In this document: piece by piece, positions 18,696-27,535 of the stretch
Numbering within the stretch: position 1 is the first letter of the stretch
How the letters are laid out: each line of letters opens with the position of its first letter
From: Mangrovibacterium diazotrophicum
GTDB taxonomy: Bacteria; Bacteroidota; Bacteroidia; Bacteroidales; Prolixibacteraceae
NCBI RefSeq assembly: GCF_003610535.1
Contig: NZ_RAPN01000001.1
Span: 2,901,320 to 2,965,319 of the forward strand
DNA length: 64,000 bases
Direction of reading: 5' to 3'
Notes under the pieces: model-generated
What the model was told of the DNA's origin: nothing
The model's database searches: none
The model's input: only the letters and a program-made list of their open reading frames with translations
Made by a program: the position numbers and the translations under genes

Positions 18696-18728
18696 GTTTC
18701 TAATTCCCCTTTTTAAAAATATCCAGCA

Positions 18729-19934
18729 ATGAAACAAATACTACTTTCAGCGTTTGGTTGTAACCCCTATAAAGGCTCCGAATCCGCAAGTGGTTGGAAC
18801 TGGGCAATAGAATTAGCTAGCCAAGGATATAGTGTTCATGTCCTTACTCGCTCAGATAGCAAACCAGATATTACGAAACACCCTCCAGTTGACAATCTGC
18901 ATTTTCATTTCATTGGACTAAATAATGGTCTAGAAAAGCTTTACACTTTTTCCATACCAACGATGTATCTCTACTACATACTCTGGCAATGGAAAGCATA
19001 CCGCATTGGCAAAAGTCTTCACAACAAATACTTATTCCACCGAGTACATCATGTTTCATGGGGTAGTTTCCAACAAGGTTCTTTCCTTTACAAAATAAAG
19101 ACACCTTTTATTTTTGGACCTACTGGAGGTGGCCAAAAGGCTCCTGAGTCATTCAAGGAGTACTTCCTGCAAGGCTGGGAAAATGAAATCAAGAGGGAAA
19201 AGATCAGTGCGTTATTCCTTCGGTTCAATCCTGCTTGCCGCAACATGTTGAAAAAGTCATCCGCTGTTCTAGTTTCAAACACCGAAACCATGGAGGTAGT
19301 TAGGGCTGCAGGAGCCCCAAAAATATTTTACTCTCTAGATTCCGCTCTATCAAGTGATTTTTTTCCCAAACAATTACCACTAAGAAACCCTTCATTAAAT
19401 AGAATGCGGCTTCTCTGGGTTGGAAGATTTATGCCAAGGAAAGGTCTCCCGCTTGTCATAGAAGCAATGAGCCGACTGAAGGAAAATAAAGGTATAACTC
19501 TCACAATCGTTGGAGATGGTGAATTAAATGACCACGCCAGGCGAATGGTCTCTGAATTAGGATTAAATGAATCCGTAAAATTCACTGGTCTACTACCATT
19601 TTCTGAAGTTAGGAACTACTACAACACCCACGACGTTTTTTTCTTCACCTCACTTCGTGATTCAGGCCCTGCCCAACTAATTGAAGCAATGGCATTTGGA
19701 TTGCCTGTCGTATGTCTAAATCTACATGGGCAAGGATACATTGTATCTGACAAAACAGGAATTCGCGTACCTGTTACTACGCCGTCAATTGTTGTTAAGG
19801 AATTAGCCGACGCAATTAACTATCTAGCGAGTAATCCTCAAATTTATGAACGGATGAGTAGGGCTGCCTATGAATTTGCACGCCAACAAGAATGGAGCAA
19901 TAAAGTCGCAACTACTATTCGCCAACTCTATTAA
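18729..19934 (+). CDS. Glycosyltransferase family 4 (GT-B fold)
   Basis: A 401-residue protein. The start MKQILLSAFGCNPYKGSESA with GWNWA is typical of a GT4 subgroup common in Bacteroidota exopolysaccharide loci, followed by the FGPTGGGQKAP loop. The donor half shows LLWVGRFMPRKGLPLVIEAM, TIVGDGEL and SGPAQLIEAMAFGLPVVC. Cytoplasmic, no membrane anchor. It forms a run with the GT4 before and the GT2 after (gaps of 33 and 23 bp), consistent with sequential sugar additions to one repeat unit. Confidence 0.88.
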   Translation: MKQILLSAFGCNPYKGSESASGWNWAIELASQGYSVHVLTRSDSKPDITKHPPVDNLHFHFIGLNNGLEKLYTFSIPTMYLYYILWQWKAYRIGKSLHNKYLFHRVHHVSWGSFQQGSFLYKIKTPFIFGPTGGGQKAPESFKEYFLQGWENEIKREKISALFLRFNPACRNMLKKSSAVLVSNTETMEVVRAAGAPKIFYSLDSALSSDFFPKQLPLRNPSLNRMRLLWVGRFMPRKGLPLVIEAMSRLKENKGITLTIVGDGELNDHARRMVSELGLNESVKFTGLLPFSEVRNYYNTHDVFFFTSLRDSGPAQLIEAMAFGLPVVCLNLHGQGYIVSDKTGIRVPVTTPSIVVKELADAINYLASNPQIYERMSRAAYEFARQQEWSNKVATTIRQLY

Positions 19935-19957
19935 CCTATTCTAACTTTAAATGATCT

Positions 19958-20788
19958 ATGAAATCAATCGCGGTTCTTCTAACAGTGTTTAACCGAAAAG
20001 AAAAGACATTGGCATGCCTTCAATCATTTTTTAATGCTGACCTTCCAGCAGAACTAAACTCACTGGAAGTATTTCTTGTAAATGACGGGTGCACAGACGG
20101 AACTCCAGATGCCGTAAAGGCGGCATATCCTTCGGTCAATATCATCAACGGTACAGGAAATCTCTTTTGGAATAGAGGTATGCATCTTGCTTGGAAAGAA
20201 GCTACACAAATAAAAATCTACGACTACTTTCTATGGATAAATGATGACACCTTTTTCTACACCCATGCTCTCCAAGCTCTTTACAAAACTACGATCCTAT
20301 ACAACGACGAAAGAATTGTCGTTGGTACAACCTGCGCCGTTAATAATTCCAAAGTGATCACTTACGGAGGCAGAGATAAAAACGGCTCTCTGATTATTCC
20401 TCAAGAATATCCCACTGACTGCGGCTTCTTTAATGGAAACATCGTATTAATTCCGTCATCTGTTTTTGAGATCGTCGGCATGAACGACCCTTGTTTCAGA
20501 CATGCATTAGGAGATTTTGACTACGGACTTCGGGCATCAAAACTAGGCATTAAATCCGTTGTAGCTCCCGGAATACTGGGCAAATGCGACGAACACGAAA
20601 GTTTAGCGACTTGGTGCGATCCTGCAAAATCGCTTTCCAAAAGATGGAAAGCTTTCAGGTCTCCATTGGGACAAGATCCCGAAGAGTTTTTTATATTCGA
20701 AAGCAGACATAATGGCTTATTGAAAGCTTGCTTTCATTATTTAACAAACCACTTACGTGTACTCGCCCCATGGATTTGGACAACTTAA
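19958..20788 (+). CDS. Glycosyltransferase family 2 (GT-A fold)
   Basis: A 276-residue protein of rhamnosyltransferase-like GT2 type. N-terminal VLLTVFNRKEKTLACLQSFF is the nucleotide-sugar binding start, VNDGCTDGTP the first acidic motif, and WINDDTFF (Asp-Asp) the metal-binding DxD equivalent. GDFDYGLRASKLG supplies the later ED-type acidic motif. It is last in module A and converges on the reverse-strand beta-helix gene 81 bp later. No terminator is seen in that short gap. Confidence 0.87.
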   Translation: MKSIAVLLTVFNRKEKTLACLQSFFNADLPAELNSLEVFLVNDGCTDGTPDAVKAAYPSVNIINGTGNLFWNRGMHLAWKEATQIKIYDYFLWINDDTFFYTHALQALYKTTILYNDERIVVGTTCAVNNSKVITYGGRDKNGSLIIPQEYPTDCGFFNGNIVLIPSSVFEIVGMNDPCFRHALGDFDYGLRASKLGIKSVVAPGILGKCDEHESLATWCDPAKSLSKRWKAFRSPLGQDPEEFFIFESRHNGLLKACFHYLTNHLRVLAPWIWTT

Positions 20789-20869
20789 CCAAACAGTTTA
20801 ATTTGAAAACCCACCGCCTCCCATCTGCTTTAGTGTTTTTCGGGCATAATTTGCGGCGTTACTCCAATA

Positions 20870-23497
20870 TCACTTGGCTTTTACGACAACCACTCCAGTG
20901 TAAGGCGATAAAATAACATTCGAAATTTGCTCTCCCTTCAAATTATAATAAGTGCCAGTCAAAATAACTGTCTTAATTTCAGGTGTTTCATTGTAATATA
21001 TTTCCTCCTCGCCTTTGCTAATTTCATAAATTTCAGAATTCGCATCTAAGCCCGAATTAGACCGCCAAGTTGGAAATTCTGAGTATATCGGATCCAAACT
21101 CGCAGAAACAAATGGCTTCGTATTGTATGGAGTATAGTATGTGTTTGCATCCCATTCGCTAACTGTCGATCTGTTCCTGATATTAACCAAACTACCGTAG
21201 GTGTTGTAATCTGTCAAATATGTATTTAACTCGACAACAGTGTTCCCAATTGCTGAGTTTCCGTTTTTTCCGTCAGAATCACACTTTAAGCCATGGTAAC
21301 ATTGCACAACATAATTATTTTTCATCATGCAATTCGTTGTATTGTGAAAAACAATCCCATCTTGCACACATCTAACGATGAAATTATTTTCCGCTAAACC
21401 ACGATCCATGTTATCATCGAAATAAATTCCGTTAGCAAGTGTTGTGCCAGCACCAGCCTCTCCTTCCGTCGTTCCAAAGGCATTCTCAATAATATTGTAG
21501 CGAATTATACTACCATTAGCCTGCGAATAAATCCCTCCCCCATCATCAATTGTCAAGCAAACATTCCTAGTTACATTATACTCGATAAGCCCATTGACAA
21601 CCATTCCACAATACCCGGCCTTTTCCACATAATTATGGTGTATATGGGAAGTCCCAGGTGTAGAGTAACTTGCTGAAATACCGTTACCACTTTGCTGTCC
21701 TCGGGTACCTGTAGTTGATAGGGAGTATAATAACCCGGAATTTTCAATGCGATTATAACTAATATCCAAGTTATCACAATATATCGTGCGGATCCCGTCC
21801 CATTTGCTATTAGTTATTTGGTTATTAACAATTTCTGAATAATCATTTTGACTATTCAGAAAGATTCCGCCTTTACAAGAGTAATTTATCTCGCAATTTT
21901 TAATCGTAATATATCCACCACCATTGGGTGAACTATCAATTCCATGCCCTGCTGAAGCATTTAAATTGAGGTTTTCAATCGTTATTGCCTTACGTGTCCC
22001 CAACTCTAATGTATTTCGAACAGACACAGCCACCTTCCTTTTAGAGGGTGAAGAACTATCGCTTAGCCAAACATATAAATACCCATCAGATGAATTATAG
22101 TACCAACAACCGGGATAGGTCATAAACGAAGCATTATTAAGCATAAAAAATCCCCAATTCTGCTTATATGCATAAGAAGTTGGTGCCGTTGTCGTCAAAT
22201 CACCACCACTGGAACTTAAAACATCAACAGTCATCAATGACCAACTATTAGGCTTGAACAGCAATTTTGAACCAGCATAATCAATCCCAGTGTTTATTTC
22301 GTTACTTGTTATTTCAGTGGTTGTTTGTACGCTACTAATTGTAAGGTATCCTTCACGCGGATATCTGGAAATTTCCAACGGCTCACTATCCACAAATACT
22401 TGCCCCACATCTGTTCCAACTTTCGCTCGATAAATCGATCCTTTATAGCTCTCCCACCCTGTTATATCGCTCGCCCCCGATATAACAGGCTTCTCCCCTA
22501 TACCATACGCACCGTAAACGACCGGACTACCGACACTACCACTAAGCGGGACGTTTAAAGTCTCTTCAAATATATCTCCAGCCTTTAACGAAACCTTTTC
22601 CCCTGCTTCTGGCATCAATGCAACCGCTGCAGCGATTGTCTTCTTGGGGCGATCAGGAGACAAGCCGTCATTCGAATCATGCCCTTCCGAAGAGCTCACA
22701 AAATAGGTTCCTTCCATCCCAAAATCTATCAAACTATCGGAAACCTCGGGCACGACAGAAGCTATATAAGTTTGGTTGATGACTTTGACATTATTTCCAG
22801 CACGTTGATTCAACACCGTAAATTCACTCCGATCAGGATCTGTTGATGTACCTGATTTTTCAAAAGCTGCCGACAGCAACGCCGAAGTCCCTGAACTAAC
22901 AACCGAGTAGTTCTCGTTGCCTTCATCAATTACTGAAATCGAATCACGTTGCTGCCCAGGAATGACAGAAAAGCTATAATTGGTTACCGAACCACTCGTC
23001 GAAATTAATCCGAAGCTATCACTTTTGTAGTCGTGTGATCTCGCCGATAAGGAAGTACTCAACGCATCAGGTATCACAACCACACCTTTCGACACTGCCT
23101 CGATCGACTTCACATCAAATCCGGTCCCGTTTCCGACCAGAAAATCCAATTCTTCGACCTCTACACCAAAAATAGTGCCGGCTTCAACAGCCAACCATGC
23201 GTTATTCTCAACCGGTTCGGGTGTCGCATCTCCGACAGCACTATAACCAGCAAAGACCAATGATGGATCTTCCGCTGTAAGCGACGATTGTATAAATGCG
23301 TTTTGCTCAGCAAGACTATTCGTTGAAGAACTAATAATTCGGATTTCCCGACTTACCGTCGTATCCGCCAGATTTATTTCATACAATCCCCCGGCTGCAA
23401 GCGTTCCAGACCATCCAATGCTCCAGAAAAAATGAAGAAGCATTAGATACCCCTTTAATCCATAAACTCTTTCAATTAAATACCTAAGTCCGTACAT
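20870..23497 (-). CDS. Secreted right-handed parallel beta-helix protein
   Basis: An 875-residue protein on the strand opposite to all its neighbours. A hydrophobic N-terminal stretch (about residues 16-36) suits a signal sequence. Residues about 40-260 form a Ser/Thr-rich domain I do not recognise. FVSSSEGHDSNDGLSPDRP starts a DUF1565-like region with the LKAGDIFEETL block, then PbH1 repeats from about residue 500 (ITIENLNLNAS, ITIKNCEINYSCKGG, LDISYNRIENSG, IIRYNIIENAF). The last 30 residues (YYNLKGEQI...GVVVVKAK) resemble a T9SS type A sorting tail, weakly. Beta-helix proteins in such loci are often polysaccharide lyases, epimerases or adhesins; no catalytic residues could be assigned. Confidence 0.8.
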   Translation of the reverse strand: MYGLRYLIERVYGLKGYLMLLHFFWSIGWSGTLAAGGLYEINLADTTVSREIRIISSSTNSLAEQNAFIQSSLTAEDPSLVFAGYSAVGDATPEPVENNAWLAVEAGTIFGVEVEELDFLVGNGTGFDVKSIEAVSKGVVVIPDALSTSLSARSHDYKSDSFGLISTSGSVTNYSFSVIPGQQRDSISVIDEGNENYSVVSSGTSALLSAAFEKSGTSTDPDRSEFTVLNQRAGNNVKVINQTYIASVVPEVSDSLIDFGMEGTYFVSSSEGHDSNDGLSPDRPKKTIAAAVALMPEAGEKVSLKAGDIFEETLNVPLSGSVGSPVVYGAYGIGEKPVISGASDITGWESYKGSIYRAKVGTDVGQVFVDSEPLEISRYPREGYLTISSVQTTTEITSNEINTGIDYAGSKLLFKPNSWSLMTVDVLSSSGGDLTTTAPTSYAYKQNWGFFMLNNASFMTYPGCWYYNSSDGYLYVWLSDSSSPSKRKVAVSVRNTLELGTRKAITIENLNLNASAGHGIDSSPNGGGYITIKNCEINYSCKGGIFLNSQNDYSEIVNNQITNSKWDGIRTIYCDNLDISYNRIENSGLLYSLSTTGTRGQQSGNGISASYSTPGTSHIHHNYVEKAGYCGMVVNGLIEYNVTRNVCLTIDDGGGIYSQANGSIIRYNIIENAFGTTEGEAGAGTTLANGIYFDDNMDRGLAENNFIVRCVQDGIVFHNTTNCMMKNNYVVQCYHGLKCDSDGKNGNSAIGNTVVELNTYLTDYNTYGSLVNIRNRSTVSEWDANTYYTPYNTKPFVSASLDPIYSEFPTWRSNSGLDANSEIYEISKGEEEIYYNETPEIKTVILTGTYYNLKGEQISNVILSPYTGVVVVKAK

Positions 23498-24499
23498 AGC
23501 TTTTCCATTACTAGATTACACATTACATTCCATATTCAACAACTTTCAAATGATTAAGTTGCTGTACATCCCTCCCTCAAATAATGCAATGCAGCTTCCC
23601 TTTCAACCGCAGTAAAGATTCCACTCTCTAATTATCGCCTTTCAGCCGCAATACTAACTATTTTTTACGGGCTTTATTGCACTTTTTTAATGATTTTTAT
23701 CAAACAGCATGCTTTTTAACTGCTTGATATAGTTCCTACTAGAAAGGAATAGCCGCAAATAGCGACTGAAATCTGTTTTAACTTCGTTACCTACCAAAGT
23801 CCTAATCCAGGCGAGCGAAACAGCAAAAATAATATCTTCAATATTAAAACTCCAAGAATAGTTGCCTTCAGTCTTACTGTAAAAAAAAAACGAAATCAAC
23901 TTAAAATTTATGATAGCTCATCAGAGTGCCTACTTCAGAAAACCTGCTAACATAAAGTTTAGCTTCCTCCTCGTTCCTAAAATTATCCAATTACTAAAAT
24001 TTAGGAATTAGTTCAACAACAAGCCAACATATGTTAATATTTTAAACAATTCTAAATTAAAGTACGGTCGAGATCCCCTTTCCCGCAATTCATCTAACTT
24101 AACGACCAATTGAGAAAGAAATACAGCTATTATTACGAACAAAAGATACATAAACTCAATTACCAACTTAACAGAAAAAACGATCTTTGTCGATATGGTG
24201 TGAGAACTGCCGTCATCTCCGACTTTACGTAGCAAAAGTTACGCGAGGAGGGTGTTAATACGGCACTATTGTTCTTAAGAAATTGCAAGAAAAAGGGAAA
24301 AACGCCTACCGACTCGGGTTCAATTATCCGCTATGATAACAGACCGGATTCCTTGAACCGAGCCAAGCGAGTAGCAAATAAGGCTTCCAACAGGCGCCCA
24401 AATTGTTCGTTCGTCAAGCGAAAAAAGGGGGTAAAAGGAGATTTTACATTGCTTCATACAACTTTCTTTTTTCTTAACAAATGTCAATAAACTTTCTTG
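23498..24499. other. About 1 kb AT-rich region with no recognisable gene
   Basis: Only short open frames occur here (for example 24008-24235 minus and 24269-24490 plus), with low-complexity content and no family resemblance. The promoter of the reverse-strand beta-helix gene should lie near 23500-23650 but no clear element is visible. An A10 run at about 23882-23891 is present. May contain decayed sequence. Confidence 0.6.
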
Positions 24500-24508
24500 T
24501 AATTTTAG
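24500..24508 (+). promoter_or_regulatory. Candidate promoter element of the antiterminator gene
   Basis: TAATTTTAG resembles the -7 consensus with one change and lies 53 bases before the TTCAG of leader copy B. The consistent spacing with the other two copies is the main reason to list it. Confidence 0.4.
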
Positions 24509-24560
24509 CATCGAAATACGATTGCGATAAACAGGAGGTCTTATCCAATACAATTTGTTT

Positions 24561-24599
24561 TTCAGGAACATACAACGGGTAACTGAGGTGGCGTAGCCA
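24561..24599 (+). promoter_or_regulatory. Leader element, copy B (upstream of the antiterminator gene)
   Basis: TTCAG at 24561, GTAACTGA at 24579-24586, 3 nt, then GGCGTAGCC at 24590-24598. The end folds as TGGC-GTA-GCCA. Compared with copy A the closing pair changes from C-G to T-A with pairing kept. About 400 bases before the UpxY-type gene, suggesting self-regulation (inference). Confidence 0.6.
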
Positions 24600-24997
24600 T
24601 TTTTAAAGCTCAAAGAAAACACCTCAATACCACCAGAAAATAAATAGAAAACATGTTTTTCATGTACCGAATTCCAACGAAAACACAGAACAGATAAGAC
24701 AAAAAACTAACGTTCTAAACTGCCGGCATATGTCACTTCATATATCGGCAACTAAAGCTTCTGACTGCAAAAAATGCAGCTGCAAAATACAGTTGTTTTT
24801 GTCCTTCCATTGGCCGGGATAAAAACACGTTGAGTTGATTTAAAAGACCATTGCCCTAAAATAGTTTATTTTTAGGCGATGCCTTAACTGAACTAGCGAG
24901 CTATTGCGGTCAATCCGGAACATAATTGACTCTCATTCGAACTTTTAAATAAAAGCGTTGCGGATAATTTGCAGAGTTCGGTTAAAACTTGTGAAAC

Positions 24998-25534
24998 GTG
25001 AAAAAGAATGTAAACTGGTATGCGATTTATGTAAAAGCCCGCCACGAGCGAAAGGTCTTGGAGGCTTTACTCCGAAAGGAAATAGAGTGTTATTTACCAC
25101 TGCGAACGGAGACCCGTCAATGGAGTGACAGAAAGAAAGAGGTGGAAGAACCGCTCATCCGTGGTTACTTGTTTGTTCGCATCAATATTCGGAGCTATTA
25201 CGATGTACTTGTCATCCCCGGGGTTATTAGTTTTGTAGCTTTCGACCAAAAACCAGCGGTCATCCCCGACTATCAAATTGAAGACCTGAAAATATTCCTT
25301 CGCGATGGAGGCAAAGACATCGAAGTCACGAACGAACATATCCAAAAAGGTCAGTTGGTGCAAATCAACGAGGGACCATTAAAAGATGTTATTGGAGAGG
25401 TGACCGAGTTGCGCGGAAAAAAACGAATTCTTATTCGAATAAAAGCACTTGGCTGTTTAGTACTTGCCGAACTGGGAGTTAACCAAATTGAACGATTCAC
25501 CGAGGACACCCCAATGCCGTCTGCAAAAAAATAG
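24998..25534 (+). CDS. UpxY-family transcription antiterminator (NusG N-terminal domain)
   Basis: A 178-residue NusG/RfaH paralogue. The NGN domain starts WYAIYVKARHERKVLEALLR and contains LPLRTETRQWSDRKKEVEEP and LIRGYLFVRI; a C-terminal KOW-type segment (about residues 120-170) includes GQLVQINEGPLKDVIGEV. In Bacteroides, UpxY proteins act on the leader of the capsule operon they belong to and prevent early termination. The start is GTG at 24998, immediately after an in-frame stop. Here it has one clear downstream partner (Wzi, 25910) but shares a leader element with modules A and D, so its reach may be wider. Only one such gene is in the window. Confidence 0.92.
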   Translation: MKKNVNWYAIYVKARHERKVLEALLRKEIECYLPLRTETRQWSDRKKEVEEPLIRGYLFVRINIRSYYDVLVIPGVISFVAFDQKPAVIPDYQIEDLKIFLRDGGKDIEVTNEHIQKGQLVQINEGPLKDVIGEVTELRGKKRILIRIKALGCLVLAELGVNQIERFTEDTPMPSAKK

Positions 25535-25909
25535 AAAAAGCACGCAGATCAAAGTTAGCGGAACAGTTAATGATAGAATTGACCTTTGCCCATAAAATAC
25601 AATTTGAATAAAACTGATTTGACAAAAGTCAGGAGAACAAACGCTGACATTGCTCGCAAACAAGCCACAATGATTTAAAAAGTAAAACTCACTAATCTGA
25701 TGTAGTATTACATCACGATCACCGAGTATCACTAATCACCGGCATACAATGCTAATCGCGAAATTATCGATTTTTAAATAATAATAAATTAACGAATATA
25801 CAGCTGACTGTTCCGATGATTATTCAGAACTTGGGATGAAAACCAGTCCGCGCCTTTAAGACACCTGATGAAAGAGTACAAAACGAACAACAAACTCATT
25901 AAGAGAGGT
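25535..25909 (+). other. Non-coding gap before the first Wzi gene
   Basis: About 375 bases without a recognisable gene, AT-rich in its middle part. No leader element copy and no clear terminator were found. A start at 25868 for the next gene would shorten the gap by 42 bases. Confidence 0.6.
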
Positions 25910-27535
25910 ATGAAGACGCAAAACACGATCATTGGATTAATTCTTTGTTTAAATCTACAAGCCCAGGTTCCGGCAGACACCACTAGCAACCCGATTCTTC
26001 ATAATTACAATCAAAACCTGGTTGCACTTTCCGCTGGCAACGAACGCCAAAACATACTACCAGGTGGATTAGAAAAACCTGTTCCTGCAGTAACAACCGC
26101 CCATTCACAATCCATCGCACCAATATCCGAAGAGAATACCTACGGTGCGTTTATGACAGCCGGCTTATTTGCCACCACCGACGGAACCGTTCCCTTTTGG
26201 ATGCGTAGTCGTCGCTTTGGCAGTATTCCCGCTGATGGTTTATCGGCATCAATAATTGCCGGAGCACACAAAGAATATGACAATACTCCAAACCAGCTAT
26301 TTGCTTGGGGAGCAGGCGTCGAAGCGCGATTCAATGCTGCTTCAAACAGCGAACTAATTCTAATTGAAGGATACACCAAAGGTCGACTGGGAGTCTTTCA
26401 ATTGAAAGCAGGACGCTTCCGCGAAACCACTGGACTGGTCGACAGCACCCTCTCCAGCGGTGCGTTTTCGGTATCCGGTAATGCGCTGGGCATTCCGCAA
26501 ATACAAATCGGATTTCCCGATTATTGGGATGTTCCACTAACAAATGGTGTGTTTGCGTTGAAATGGAGCTTGGTGCACGGATGGATGGGAACATACACGA
26601 TTAACGATGACGACGGTAATCTAAGGCTGGAAACCTACCTGCATCAAAAGTCCATCTATGGGAGATTAGGCAAACCAAGTTGGAAAGTCAAGTTTTATGC
26701 CGGTCTGAATCACCAGGTGACCTGGGGAAACGAAAAGCAAATCTACCCCAGTTGGGGCCTGTCAAACTTTGAAACATACAAATACGTTTTTCTTGGTAAA
26801 GCTTACGGCACTTCAAGCATCCCCGAATCAAAAGTGGGTAATCATCTGGGATCTATTGACCAAGCCATGGAATGGGACATGAAATCCGTATTGTTTACCG
26901 GCTACCACCAGTTTTTCTACGACATTGGCGGGCTTGCCAAGTTGTCGAACGCCAAAGACGGCCTCTGGGGAATTAGCTTAAAAAATAAAAGCCCAAAAGA
27001 AAGTAGCTGGCAATGGCAAAAGTTTCTCGTTGAATTTCTGTACTCAAAAAGCCAGGGAGGTGAAGTCGATTCAAAACCACGTCCGTCGGGCGCAGAAGAT
27101 TATTATAACAACTTTTTATATTACGAAGGATGGTCCTACCAAGGTGAGAACTTGGGGAATCCTTTGTTTACAACCAAAAAATACATTCAAGAAGGTTACC
27201 CGGCGAAAAGCTACCAGTATTACCCGAACAACCGATTGATGGCCTTTCACGGAGGTGCCGACTTCAGCGTCTATGACTGGCAATGTCGGGCGCTTTTAAC
27301 CTACTCGGTGAACTGGGGAACCTACTCCACCAGCCCTGCCGAGCGATCATTGGGAGACAGAATCGTTTATCACGATCCGCCTTACTTTCCAGAGATAAAC
27401 CAATTCTCTGCCCTCGTGGAAACCCGCAAACCACTGCGTAATGGGTTCGAACTGGGACTGCAATTTGCCATTGACCAGGGAGACCTGCTGTACAATTCGG
27501 TTGGCGGCGGCGTTACGCTGACCAAGAGATGGTGA
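25910..27535 (+). CDS. Capsule assembly Wzi-family outer-membrane protein (copy 1)
   Basis: From ATG 25910 a signal peptide (MKTQNTIIGLILCLNLQAQ) is read directly; an upstream ATG at 25868 would add 14 polar residues and is less likely. About 541 residues. The Wzi family beta-barrel is shown by FWMRSRRFGSIPADG, AGAHKEYDN, GRFRETTGLVDSTLSSGAFS, GNALGIPQIQIGFPDYW, and the closing FAIDQGDLLYNSVGGG then VTLTKRW. Wzi proteins sit in the outer membrane and hold or organise capsule at the cell surface. It pairs with the antiterminator upstream. A clear paralogue opens module D at 50009. Confidence 0.9.
   Translation: MKTQNTIIGLILCLNLQAQVPADTTSNPILHNYNQNLVALSAGNERQNILPGGLEKPVPAVTTAHSQSIAPISEENTYGAFMTAGLFATTDGTVPFWMRSRRFGSIPADGLSASIIAGAHKEYDNTPNQLFAWGAGVEARFNAASNSELILIEGYTKGRLGVFQLKAGRFRETTGLVDSTLSSGAFSVSGNALGIPQIQIGFPDYWDVPLTNGVFALKWSLVHGWMGTYTINDDDGNLRLETYLHQKSIYGRLGKPSWKVKFYAGLNHQVTWGNEKQIYPSWGLSNFETYKYVFLGKAYGTSSIPESKVGNHLGSIDQAMEWDMKSVLFTGYHQFFYDIGGLAKLSNAKDGLWGISLKNKSPKESSWQWQKFLVEFLYSKSQGGEVDSKPRPSGAEDYYNNFLYYEGWSYQGENLGNPLFTTKKYIQEGYPAKSYQYYPNNRLMAFHGGADFSVYDWQCRALLTYSVNWGTYSTSPAERSLGDRIVYHDPPYFPEINQFSALVETRKPLRNGFELGLQFAIDQGDLLYNSVGGGVTLTKRW

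Noticed and set aside
24269-24622. Small open frames on both strands (73 and 100 codons)
   Set aside because: They overlap each other, show no family resemblance, and one runs across the promoter-like site and leader element copy B.
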